The notes beneath the pieces were generated by a model. It did no database searches and was not told the origin of the DNA. It worked only from the letters and a program-made list of their open reading frames with translations. From Limiplasma sp036645955 (lineage in GTDB: Bacteria > Bacillota > Clostridia > Christensenellales > Aristaeellaceae): a stretch of DNA of 64,000 nucleotides. How positions within the stretch are numbered: the first letter of the stretch is position 1; each line of letters starts with the position of its first letter. Shown one piece after another: positions 49,220 to 57,436 of this stretch. The position numbers were made by a program, and so were the translations under genes. The stretch lies in NCBI GenBank assembly GCA_036645955.1, contig JAVXND010000002.1, positions 66,926 through 130,925 of the forward strand, written 5' to 3'.

Positions 49220-51166
49220 TTAAGATTTTGATAGGAAGGGAATGAGCAAAGCTTCAGACATAGGCTTTGCAAAAAAGTAGCCCTGTATTTCTTGACAGCC
49301 GCAGGCCAGCACATAATCAAGCTGAGCTTGTGTTTCAATGCCCTCTGCAATGATGGTGCGCTCGAGTGCGGAAAACGCATGCACCAAATGGCGCAAAAAG
49401 TGGGAATCCACTTGGGACTCAAGGGTAGACCATACAATGCTTTTATCAATCTTGATATCATCAAAGGGAAGGTTTAGCATGCCTGCGACGTTTGAAAAGC
49501 CAACGCCAAAATCATCCAACGCAAAACGCATGCCCAAGGTGTGCATTTTCTCCATCAATTGACTGACTGTTTCGCCGTCATCTATCAGCAAGCGTTCGGT
49601 AATTTCGATTTTGATGCGATTGGGGGAAATGCCATTTTGATGAATGATTTCCAGCACTCGTTCGGTTATGTCGGGTTGCAGAAACTGTAAAAATGAAAAG
49701 TTAACAGAGATACAGGAGAGCTGTGCTTGGGGGAGGTTTAGGCTGTCGAGCTTTTTGAGCGTTTTGCAGGCTTGGTCCAGCACCCAATAAGTAATATCAA
49801 CAATGAACCCGCTTTCCTCCGCAATGGGAATGAATTCGTCGGGATAAACAGAGCCTATGTCCAGCGGCTTCATGCGAAGCAAAGCTTCTGCCTGCGTAAA
49901 AGTGCCGCTTGAAGCTTCCCAGATGGGTTGATAAAAAACCTCGAAGCCGTGGTTTTGAAGCGCTGTTTCAAGCGCGTCCTGTATGCTTTGGCGGCGAAGG
50001 ATGTCTTGATAAATGGTTGCGTCATAATGCAAAACAACATTGCTTTGTGATTTTTTGGCGGTGGAAACAAGGTAAGCCAGTACGGATTGCAATTCGCGTG
50101 CGGTTTTTCCCGCCTCGGGGTAAGTGAGCGTAGCAATGCGAATACCCAGCACGCATTCAATACCCTTTAATGTCCAGCTTTGTTCAAAGCGTTTTTGAAT
50201 GGATTCAATCGTGCTTTGAACCTGCGAGCTTTGCGTGTCGTGCAGGATCAGCGCAAACTGATCACCATCCAAACGGTAGAGAAAGCTTGAAGCCGCCAAG
50301 GTGGATAGGTACTGCCCGATACTGCAAAGCAGAGCGTCACCGGCTTGCGCACCAAAGCGGCTGTTGATGTGCTTGAAATTTCGAATGCCCAGAAGAATCA
50401 CCGTGAAGGGCTTTTCGATTTTTGCCGCAAGCTCCAGAGATTTTAAGAACGTTCTTCGATTCAGCAAGCCTGTGAGCTCGTCGGCAACCATCCGTTGATT
50501 CTGCAAATATAGGTAAAGCACAAAAATGGTGGTGAAGCCAGCGGTTCCTGTAAGGATAACGTCGGGCATGAAATTTTGGGTAACGACCAAGCCAAGCGCT
50601 AAGAACGGAAACAGCAAAATAACGTAGATGATCCTTTTTTCCACCCTTTTGCGGTTGATGAAGGCAAAAAGGACTGTTGCGGCTGAATAGAAATAAAAAA
50701 TGACATAGGGCAGGTTGACCCAAGCTTGCTGTACATATCCGCGGTCTGGTAGAACGCAAAAAATATTGTGTACAAAAGGATTGAGCAGAATGACAATGAA
50801 ATACAGCAAATAGGGGATGGCCCATAACCGCCAAAGCGGATGCATACGTTCAAAGGAATAGTCATAATACAAAATGCAAATGGCGTAATAAAAATAAATA
50901 AGCGGCATAAGCGGCGTAATAATGTAGTAAATGGTGGTTACACCCATCACAAGCATGTGGGGCAAGCTTTGGTAGGAGTAAATCATATAGGTAGATAAGA
51001 GGTTGAAGAAAATGGAAAAAAGAACGGAATAGCAGGCGTTACGAAACATACGGTCGCGAACGGTATGAACAAATAAGGCTTTTCTGGAATAGACCATGAT
51101 GATGATCAGTAAAATACCCGCAATCCATTCAGGAACAATATTCCAAGTCACGCATAACGCCTTCAT
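49220..51166 (-). CDS. Membrane GGDEF/EAL protein, probable c-di-GMP phosphodiesterase
   Basis: The 648-residue protein has 7-8 N-terminal TM helices (about 12-225), a GGDEF domain (about 230-385) and an EAL domain (about 395-640). The GGDEF signature reads DGDQF, so cyclase activity is doubtful. The EAL domain keeps the expected residues: EALLRM, SVNFSF, EITER, DDFGVGFSN, KIDKS, AEGIE and QGYFFAKP. It likely degrades c-di-GMP, possibly with GTP sensed by the GGDEF part. No good Shine-Dalgarno precedes ATG 51166, so the start is less sure. Confidence 0.9.
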   Translation of the reverse strand: MKALCVTWNIVPEWIAGILLIIIMVYSRKALFVHTVRDRMFRNACYSVLFSIFFNLLSTYMIYSYQSLPHMLVMGVTTIYYIITPLMPLIYFYYAICILYYDYSFERMHPLWRLWAIPYLLYFIVILLNPFVHNIFCVLPDRGYVQQAWVNLPYVIFYFYSAATVLFAFINRKRVEKRIIYVILLFPFLALGLVVTQNFMPDVILTGTAGFTTIFVLYLYLQNQRMVADELTGLLNRRTFLKSLELAAKIEKPFTVILLGIRNFKHINSRFGAQAGDALLCSIGQYLSTLAASSFLYRLDGDQFALILHDTQSSQVQSTIESIQKRFEQSWTLKGIECVLGIRIATLTYPEAGKTARELQSVLAYLVSTAKKSQSNVVLHYDATIYQDILRRQSIQDALETALQNHGFEVFYQPIWEASSGTFTQAEALLRMKPLDIGSVYPDEFIPIAEESGFIVDITYWVLDQACKTLKKLDSLNLPQAQLSCISVNFSFLQFLQPDITERVLEIIHQNGISPNRIKIEITERLLIDDGETVSQLMEKMHTLGMRFALDDFGVGFSNVAGMLNLPFDDIKIDKSIVWSTLESQVDSHFLRHLVHAFSALERTIIAEGIETQAQLDYVLACGCQEIQGYFFAKPMSEALLIPFLSKS

Positions 51167-51210
51167 TCTTAAAACATGTGTAACCGTCGAAACGATTTGG
51201 AGAATATCTT

Positions 51211-51240
51211 ATTCTAACAGCAAAGAAACGTATCTGTCAA
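51211..51240 (-). promoter_or_regulatory. Promoter of the GGDEF/EAL gene
   Basis: Minus-strand TTGACA (51240-51235), 18 bp, TAGAAT (51216-51211), about 45 bp before the start. Confidence 0.65.
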
Positions 51241-51249
51241 GAAAAGGTC

Positions 51250-51300
51250 AAAAAAAGCCCGCATCTGCTTTGCACCTTGAATGTGTGCGTCAGAGGCGGG
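51250..51300 (-). terminator. Terminator of the mrfA-mrfB-TPR operon
   Basis: On the minus strand CCCGCcTCTG pairs with CAGAtGCGGG across a long loop that may fold further, followed by C and T7. It starts 26 bp after the TPR stop. Confidence 0.78.
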
Positions 51301-51326
51301 GGAAGAATGCGATGGGAAGGCGATGG

Positions 51327-52010
51327 TTACAGTTTTGCGATTTCCTGTTCAACCATGTCCTTTGTGGCATAATTGAGCGGTGAAAAACGGCCTGTCAACG
51401 CTTTTTCCAGCTTTGCGCGAGCGGCGGCCTTATCGCCTGCTTCTAAATCATATTTGGAAAGGAAATACAGCGTGTCGATTTGCCCCGCTTTCACAGCGAT
51501 TGCTTTATCAAAGTATACTTTTGCTTTTGCTTTATCGTTCAAAAGGCGATAATAGGTCTGTGCAAGGTTGTCTAGGCAGATGCTGTCTTCATCGTCGTAT
51601 TCGCAGGCTTCTGTGTTAAAAGCCAACGCTTTATCAGTCTCGTTTGCTTCTACGTAGAGGTAGCCAAGGGTTTCGTACACAAGCCCGCTGGCGGCCTTTT
51701 GATGCTGACGTTCCAAAATATCCAAAGCCTTTTGCATTTCACCCATTTTGTATACGCAAGAGGCATAGTGCACAAAGAGCTGGCGGCGGTTATCCTCCGA
51801 CATGGGGTATTTTTGAATCTTTACCAGCAGCTCGCGCGCTTCCCCAAAGCGGCCATTGCGAATGAGCAATACCGAATAGCTCAGCAGATAGCGGACATCG
51901 GTTAAGCCTTCGTCGATCGCTTCTTTGTAGAGCTTCATTGCACCGTCAATGTCCCCCTTGGATATTTTTGCAGCAGCACTGCGTGCCTTGAAGGATGTCA
52001 TTATGCCCAT
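51327..52010 (-). CDS. TPR-repeat protein
   Basis: The 227-residue soluble protein consists of tandem TPR-like helical pairs (AAAKISKGDIDGAMKLYKEAI, LLSYSVLLIRNGRFGEARELL, CVYKMGEMQKALDIL, LGYLYVEANETDKALAF, LAQTYYRLLNDKAKAKVYFDKAI, LSKYDLEAGDKAAARAKLEKAL). TPR proteins act as protein-protein adaptors. ATG 52010 has AGGGAGG upstream; the longer open frame runs back into mrfB and is rejected. Only 13 bp separate it from mrfB, so it may be a partner of the MrfAB repair pair. Confidence 0.85.
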   Translation of the reverse strand: MGIMTSFKARSAAAKISKGDIDGAMKLYKEAIDEGLTDVRYLLSYSVLLIRNGRFGEARELLVKIQKYPMSEDNRRQLFVHYASCVYKMGEMQKALDILERQHQKAASGLVYETLGYLYVEANETDKALAFNTEACEYDDEDSICLDNLAQTYYRLLNDKAKAKVYFDKAIAVKAGQIDTLYFLSKYDLEAGDKAAARAKLEKALTGRFSPLNYATKDMVEQEIAKL

Positions 52011-52023
52011 GGAAAAGTCCTCC

Positions 52024-53205
52024 CTATAACAAATTGGATGCGGACGGCGCTGTACAGAGCTTGCGCCGTAAACGTGCATAACGGTATTGTAACTCAATTT
52101 GACGTTCTTGTACAGCCTCGGAAGCAAAAAGGGTTGGTTCAGACAACAATAGCAGTGCTTGGCGCGTGTAGTGAAGCGCTTGCTCGGGGTTCTTTAGCTG
52201 ATGCTCGTAGAGCTTGGCAAGGGCTTCGTAGGCGTTAACGGCGTTGTCTCCGCGCATGGCCATGGCGTGGTAGAGCTTGATGGCGGCTTCTGTTTTGCCT
52301 TGACGCTTTTGCGCCAAAGCCATCGCTTCAAACGCCTCCGCACGCTGGGCACCGCTGGAGCAAAGGCGGTAGCATTTTGTGGCTTTTTGATCCTCCTTGC
52401 TTTTTTCAAGCATGCGGGCGAGGGAAAGCAGGTCCTCGCCCTCTGTCATTTTTTCAGGACAGCTCACCTGATAGCAAAGGTAATAGAAGAGCTGTGCAAG
52501 GCTGACAATATCCTGCTTGTTGTGGCTTAGCACATCCAATAGCGGTTCAAAATTGCCGCTTTTTAAATATGCAAAATACGCCTGCGGCACAAGCGCACCA
52601 GGCAGATCACCCGTGCGCACCACATGCAATAGCTGTTCCTCCAAATGGGCAAGCGTGCATTGCTTGAGCCGAAGCTTCCATAACCTTCGCGCGGGAAAGA
52701 GCACATCCGCATGGGCATCCGGGAAGCAGACCTGCTTGAAGCGGTTCATGATCAAGCGGCTTTTGAGCAGGGGCACGTCAAAAGCACGTCCGTTAAAGGT
52801 GCATAGCACGGTAAAGCGCTTCATGAGGGTACAAAGCGCGTGCAGAAGCTCTGGCTCCTGCGAATAGTCATGCATTAAGTATTGCTCCACCACAAAGCCG
52901 CTGGGGGTAAAGTAGCCCAAGCCAATCTCGAAAGCGACCGTTCCCGCGCCGCCTGATAAGCCTGTGGTTTCCGTATCCAAAAACAGAATATCCTCAGGCA
53001 ATACTTGGCGTGGAAACGAACAGCCGAAGATGCTTTGAAGCACCTCGGGTGTGGCGTAACGGCGATCGGTAAAGGTGGAAAGCGGGAAAATGGCTTGCGC
53101 GTGATAACAGCCTGCTGTGGCTTCTCCCGCCTGAAGCGGCGCGGCGGGAACGCCCTTTGTGGGTGAAATGTCAAGCATGCGCAGCTTGCTGAGCAAATCG
53201 GCCAT
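52024..53205 (-). CDS. mrfB: MrfB-like DnaQ-fold exonuclease with TPR tail (YprB)
   Basis: The 393-residue protein has an RNase H/DnaQ-like exonuclease domain (about 70-245) with DEDD-type acidic residues: FLDTETTG, FNGRAFDVPLL and HNKQDIVSL. The C-terminal TPR-like region spans about 255-380. It matches Bacillus YprB (MrfB), the nuclease that works with helicase MrfA in repair of mitomycin C damage. Its ATG overlaps the mrfA stop by one base (TAATG). Confidence 0.88.
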   Translation of the reverse strand: MADLLSKLRMLDISPTKGVPAAPLQAGEATAGCYHAQAIFPLSTFTDRRYATPEVLQSIFGCSFPRQVLPEDILFLDTETTGLSGGAGTVAFEIGLGYFTPSGFVVEQYLMHDYSQEPELLHALCTLMKRFTVLCTFNGRAFDVPLLKSRLIMNRFKQVCFPDAHADVLFPARRLWKLRLKQCTLAHLEEQLLHVVRTGDLPGALVPQAYFAYLKSGNFEPLLDVLSHNKQDIVSLAQLFYYLCYQVSCPEKMTEGEDLLSLARMLEKSKEDQKATKCYRLCSSGAQRAEAFEAMALAQKRQGKTEAAIKLYHAMAMRGDNAVNAYEALAKLYEHQLKNPEQALHYTRQALLLLSEPTLFASEAVQERQIELQYRYARLRRKLCTAPSASNLL

Positions 53206-55475
53206 TATGAAAGCATCTCCCTTAAAACGGCGCAGGCGTTTTGCTTACCCTCTTCGCCGATTTCCGCAAGAGGCCCAACACAGCTGGGGCAACCGTCCTC
53301 ACAGGCACAGTCCGTTGCTATGGAAAGCGCATGCTCAAGCAGCAATTCCTGCATTTGGAAAGCTTTTTCGCTCAAGCCAACGCCGCCAGGAAAAGCATCG
53401 TAAAGGAACAAGGTGGGTTTGTCAGTGATGGGGGCTTTGACCTGATAAACCACATTCACATCGCGCGGGGAGCACATGAGGTAGATGGGCGCAACGATGG
53501 AAAGCAGGTTGGAAATGCCGACCAATGCGCCCTGCAACACATCGTTTGGGTAGCGAGAGGTGAGCGAAGCTGGAAGCGTCCACCACATGCCCACGGTGTG
53601 CAAGTCGGACTGCGGCAAACGAACCTCGCCAAACCCTACGTTTTCGTGGGTGTCCAGCTTGATTTTTTTAAACATTTTGACAATGCTGCTTACGCGAAGC
53701 TCGCCAAGGGTAAGCCCTATGCCGTTTGAAAGGGCTTTTTCTTCAAGCTCGTCTAAAATGTGCAGGCTCACATTCAAATCAGCATCGGTATAATAATCCA
53801 CGTCTACCGCGCGAATAAAGGCTTTACAGCCGTCATAATCCAGCTTTTCCACCTGATATTGCTTGGCCTCATGCATATAAATGGCATTTTCGTGCAACAG
53901 CATGGGCACCGTGAAGCGATCCATTTCGCCGATGACGCGATGGTGCGCGGGGTTGGTGATGTCGATGATGACAAAGTTTTCTGTTTTGGCACTGCGAAGG
54001 CTGATTTCGCCTGACGGCAAGTCCTCCTCCATCCAATAAAACTTGTGATCCAAATGGCGCAGAATGTTGTTTTCCGTCAGGTATTCCAAGAACTGTGCTG
54101 TATCGGCTACATTGCCGAAGCTTTCGCCCTCCTCAAAGGGCAGCTCGTAGGCGGAGCACTTGATATGGGAAAGCAGAACATACAAATTGTTGGGCTGTAC
54201 AAGGGCATTTTCAGGCGAGGCTTGCAGAAAATATTCGGGATGCGATATGATGTATTGGTCAATGGCGGCAGAGGAGGCAACCATGATGGTAAGCGCCGTA
54301 TCCTTGCGCCTGCCCGCGCGCCCCGCCTGCTGCCATGTGCTTGCAATGGTGCCAGGATAGCCGCACATTACACAGCAGGATAGGGAGCCGATGTCGATAC
54401 CAAGCTCCAGCGCGTTTGTGGAAATGACCATGTCAATTTCGCCCGCCCGCAAGCCGCGCTCAATTTCACGCCGTTCCAACGGCAAATAACCGCCGCGGTA
54501 GCCGCGCACCCGTCCCGAAAAGCCGTAGGGATCGCGCACGCATTCCTTCATGTATTTGGTAAGCACTTCAACCTGTAAACGGCTTTTGGCAAAAACAATG
54601 GTGGGAATGCCGTTTTGAAGCAAAGTCTGCGCAATGTGACGCGTTTGGGTGACAACGCTTTTGCGTATGCCCAGCTGGCGGTTCACAACAGGCGGGTTAT
54701 AGAAAACAAAATGCCGTTCGCCCATGGGCGCGCCGTTTTGAGTAATGGCGGTGATATTACGGCCTGTGAGCGCACTTGCCAATTCAACAGGGTTGGCAAT
54801 GGTGGCACTGCAAAGGATGAAGCGCGGATGACTGCCATAAAAGGCGCAAAGCCGCAGCAGGCGGCGAAGCACGTTTGCGAGATGGCTCCCAAACACGCCG
54901 CGGTAGGTGTGAATTTCATCAATGACGATATATTCGAGGTTTTCAAACAGCTTGACCCATTTGGTGTGGTGCGGCAATATGCTTGAATGGAGCATATCGG
55001 GGTTGGTGACCACGATGTGCCCTGCCTGACGGATGGCTTTGCGTGCCGCGCCCTGTGTATCCCCATCGTAGGTGTAAGCCTTGATATCCATGCCCAGCGC
55101 CTCAATCATGCCATACAGGCCGCTGACTTGATCGGAAGAGAGTGCTTTGGTGGGGAAGAGGTACAGCGCACGAGCGTCGTTGTTTTCCAAAATGGTGCTC
55201 AAAACGGGCAGGTTATAGCAAAGCGTTTTCCCGCTGGCTGTGGGGGTTACCACAACAAAATCCTTTTTGTCACGCGCTAAGCGGAAGCTTTCCGCTTGGT
55301 GAATGTAGAGGCGGTGAATACCGCGGGCATGAAGCACTTGCTTGATGCGTTCGTCCATTGCCTGCGGCAGGTCGGCGTATTGCCCTTGGGTGGCAGGCAA
55401 GGTACGCCATGCGGTAACACAGTCCATGAAGGACGAATCGCTTTGAAGACGGGATACAAGCTGGTCAAGATTCAT
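53205..55475 (-). CDS. mrfA: MrfA-like superfamily 2 DNA helicase (YprA)
   Basis: The 756-residue helicase has an N-terminal DEAD/DEAH core (TPTASGKT, VIDEIHTY, CSATI), helicase C motifs (STNALELGIDIG, QQAGRAGRR) and a DUF1998/MrfA C-terminal domain with a four-Cys zinc-type motif (CACEDGCPSC). MrfA is a 3'-5' helicase for mitomycin-type DNA lesions. ATG 55475 is chosen (GAGGCG upstream); the longer frame would start inside the promoter region. A LexA-like box lies in its leader (55501-55514). Confidence 0.92.
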   Translation of the reverse strand: MNLDQLVSRLQSDSSFMDCVTAWRTLPATQGQYADLPQAMDERIKQVLHARGIHRLYIHQAESFRLARDKKDFVVVTPTASGKTLCYNLPVLSTILENNDARALYLFPTKALSSDQVSGLYGMIEALGMDIKAYTYDGDTQGAARKAIRQAGHIVVTNPDMLHSSILPHHTKWVKLFENLEYIVIDEIHTYRGVFGSHLANVLRRLLRLCAFYGSHPRFILCSATIANPVELASALTGRNITAITQNGAPMGERHFVFYNPPVVNRQLGIRKSVVTQTRHIAQTLLQNGIPTIVFAKSRLQVEVLTKYMKECVRDPYGFSGRVRGYRGGYLPLERREIERGLRAGEIDMVISTNALELGIDIGSLSCCVMCGYPGTIASTWQQAGRAGRRKDTALTIMVASSAAIDQYIISHPEYFLQASPENALVQPNNLYVLLSHIKCSAYELPFEEGESFGNVADTAQFLEYLTENNILRHLDHKFYWMEEDLPSGEISLRSAKTENFVIIDITNPAHHRVIGEMDRFTVPMLLHENAIYMHEAKQYQVEKLDYDGCKAFIRAVDVDYYTDADLNVSLHILDELEEKALSNGIGLTLGELRVSSIVKMFKKIKLDTHENVGFGEVRLPQSDLHTVGMWWTLPASLTSRYPNDVLQGALVGISNLLSIVAPIYLMCSPRDVNVVYQVKAPITDKPTLFLYDAFPGGVGLSEKAFQMQELLLEHALSIATDCACEDGCPSCVGPLAEIGEEGKQNACAVLREMLS

Positions 55476-55500
55476 GGCAGTCGCCTCACTTTCATTTGTA

Positions 55501-55514
55501 CGAACACTTGTGCG
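55501..55514. promoter_or_regulatory. LexA-like (SOS) box upstream of mrfA
   Basis: CGAACACTTGTGCG matches the Gram-positive SOS box CGAAC-N4-GTTCG with one mismatch. It sits 8 bp downstream of the -10, where repressor binding would block transcription. Confidence 0.5.
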
Positions 55515-55521
55515 CAAGTTT

Positions 55522-55550
55522 ATTATAACAGGCATTGGTTCATGGGGCAA
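55522..55550 (-). promoter_or_regulatory. mrfA promoter
   Basis: Minus-strand TTGCCC (55550-55545), 17 bp, perfect TATAAT (55527-55522). Confidence 0.65.
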
Positions 55551-55573
55551 GAGAAAGTTAACGGAGGCTGAAC

Positions 55574-57352
55574 CTATGCCTTCAGCTCCGCTATTTGTTC
55601 AGCCAAATTGTTTAGATAGAGCCAGCGCTCCATTTTTAGCTCCAATGCGGCTTCCAGCTCACAAAGACGCGTTTCCAAGGCTTGCAAGGCAATATAGTCG
55701 CTTGCTTTTTCTGCCTGCTCTTTTTTGACTGCGGCAATTTCGTTTTCCAGCTTGGCAAGCTCGCCGTCAATGGTTTCAAAGTCCCTTTGTTCGCCAAAGG
55801 TAAATTTAGCCTTTTTCTGCAACGCTTGCTTCTCGGATTTTTGCTCGGTTGGTTTTTTGGTTTCACGCTCTGCAAAATGCCTTGTTTCCAGATATTGGGC
55901 ATATCCGCCCTGATAGGTGGTGACAGTACCCTCATCCTCCACGGCAAATACGCGGCGCACCACCTTGTCCAAAAACCAACGGTCATGCGAAACCGCAATC
56001 ACCGCACCTTGAAAGGTTTCCAAATAGTCCTCCAATATGGTAAGGGTTTGAATGTCCAAATCGTTTGTAGGCTCATCCAGCAGCAGTACATTGGGCGCTT
56101 GAACCAAAATGGACAGCAGAAAAAGCCGACGCTTTTCCCCGCCGGAAAGCTTGCCGATTTGGCTGTATTGCGCATCGCCAACAAATAAAAACTTTTCAAG
56201 CATTTGGCTGGCGGTAAGGGTTCCCTGCGGCGTTTCGATGCTATTGCCAATTTGCTGCATGTACTCAATAACGCGCTGTGTTGGCTCAATGGGCGGGTTT
56301 TCCTGACTAAAATAGCCGATTCGCACGGTTTCGCCAACGGCAATGCTTCCCGAATCGGGCGTGAGCACGCCCGCAATCAAATTCAGAAGCGTTGATTTGC
56401 CGCTGCCGTTGTGACCAATGATGCCAACCCGATCATCCCTTAAAAGAATATAGCTAAAATCCTTTACCACGGTTTTACCCGCAAAGGCTTTGCTTACTTT
56501 AGAAAGCTCAATGATTTTGCGCCCAAGCCTGCCAGAAACAGACGAAAGCTCAAGCTCTGCCCTTTGTGCGGGTGCTGACTGGTTTTTGAGGTTATCGTAG
56601 CGCTCCAGCCGCTCCCTGCTTTTGGTGCCGCGAGCGGTGGCACCCTGCATTACCCATTGGTATTCGCGCTTGAGAAGGGATTGGCGCTTGCGTTCGCTGG
56701 CCTCTGTCATATCCTCCCGCTCGGCTTTTAGCTTCAAGTATTGCTCGTAATTACCCGCATAAGTATACAGCGAGCCGTTATCCACCTCTACCATTCGGTT
56801 TACAACGCGCTCAAGAAAGTACCTGTCGTGGGTCACCATGACCAAGGCGCTTTTGATTTTGCGCAGATAATCTTCCAGCCAGCAGACCATTTCATTATCC
56901 AAATGGTTGGTGGGTTCATCTAAAATGAGCACATCACAGGGATGCACCAACGCGGAGGCCATGGCTACCCGCTTGCGCAGTCCGCCTGACAGCTCGCCCA
57001 CAGGCTGATCAAACTGTGTTACGCCCAATTTGGTCAAAATGGTTTTTGCTTCGTATTCCGCAAGCTCGCGCGCTTGCTTGGAAAGCCCTGCAAACACCTG
57101 CTCCAAAACAGTGCGTTCTTGGTCAAAAGCGGGTTCCTGCGGCAAATATTCAATTCGCACATTGGATTCACGGGTGATGGTGCCTGTGTCGGGCTGTTCG
57201 CCGCCTGCCAAAATACGAAGCAAAGTGGTTTTGCCTGTGCCGTTGACCCCAATGACGCCCACCCTGTCGCCCTTTTCCAAATAAAAATTGGCATGATTCA
57301 AAACCGTTCGCGTTGCATAGACCTTGGTGATTTGTTCTGCCGATATTAACAT
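55574..57352 (-). CDS. ABC-F family ATPase (Uup/YdiF-like)
   Basis: The 592-residue protein has two ATP-binding cassettes and no membrane segments. Walker A motifs are GVNGTGKTT and GHNGSGKST, signatures are LSGGLRKRVAMA and LSGGEKRRLFLL, and Walker B motifs are LILDEPTNHLD and LLLDEPTNDLD. A linker with many Arg/Lys and a C-terminal coiled coil (about 520-590, rich in Lys/Glu) are present. ABC-F proteins act on ribosomes or, in the Uup branch, at DNA/ribosome interfaces. The start is ATG 57352 (GGGGAA upstream). Confidence 0.9.
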   Translation of the reverse strand: MLISAEQITKVYATRTVLNHANFYLEKGDRVGVIGVNGTGKTTLLRILAGGEQPDTGTITRESNVRIEYLPQEPAFDQERTVLEQVFAGLSKQARELAEYEAKTILTKLGVTQFDQPVGELSGGLRKRVAMASALVHPCDVLILDEPTNHLDNEMVCWLEDYLRKIKSALVMVTHDRYFLERVVNRMVEVDNGSLYTYAGNYEQYLKLKAEREDMTEASERKRQSLLKREYQWVMQGATARGTKSRERLERYDNLKNQSAPAQRAELELSSVSGRLGRKIIELSKVSKAFAGKTVVKDFSYILLRDDRVGIIGHNGSGKSTLLNLIAGVLTPDSGSIAVGETVRIGYFSQENPPIEPTQRVIEYMQQIGNSIETPQGTLTASQMLEKFLFVGDAQYSQIGKLSGGEKRRLFLLSILVQAPNVLLLDEPTNDLDIQTLTILEDYLETFQGAVIAVSHDRWFLDKVVRRVFAVEDEGTVTTYQGGYAQYLETRHFAERETKKPTEQKSEKQALQKKAKFTFGEQRDFETIDGELAKLENEIAAVKKEQAEKASDYIALQALETRLCELEAALELKMERWLYLNNLAEQIAELKA

Positions 57353-57391
57353 ATATTGGTTTCCCCATATTTCCATTTTGATAGGTATGAC

Positions 57392-57424
57392 AGGCGACCG
57401 CACTGTGAAATCGTACGGCCGCCT
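57392..57424 (-). terminator. Stem-loop after clpC
   Basis: A 12-bp stem with two G-T pairs (AGGCGGCCGTAC with GTGCGGTCGCCT) and a 9-nt loop starts 12 bp beyond the clpC stop. No T-tract follows, so it may terminate only partially before the ABC-F gene. Confidence 0.5.
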
Positions 57425-57436
57425 CGTTGGTTTGCT

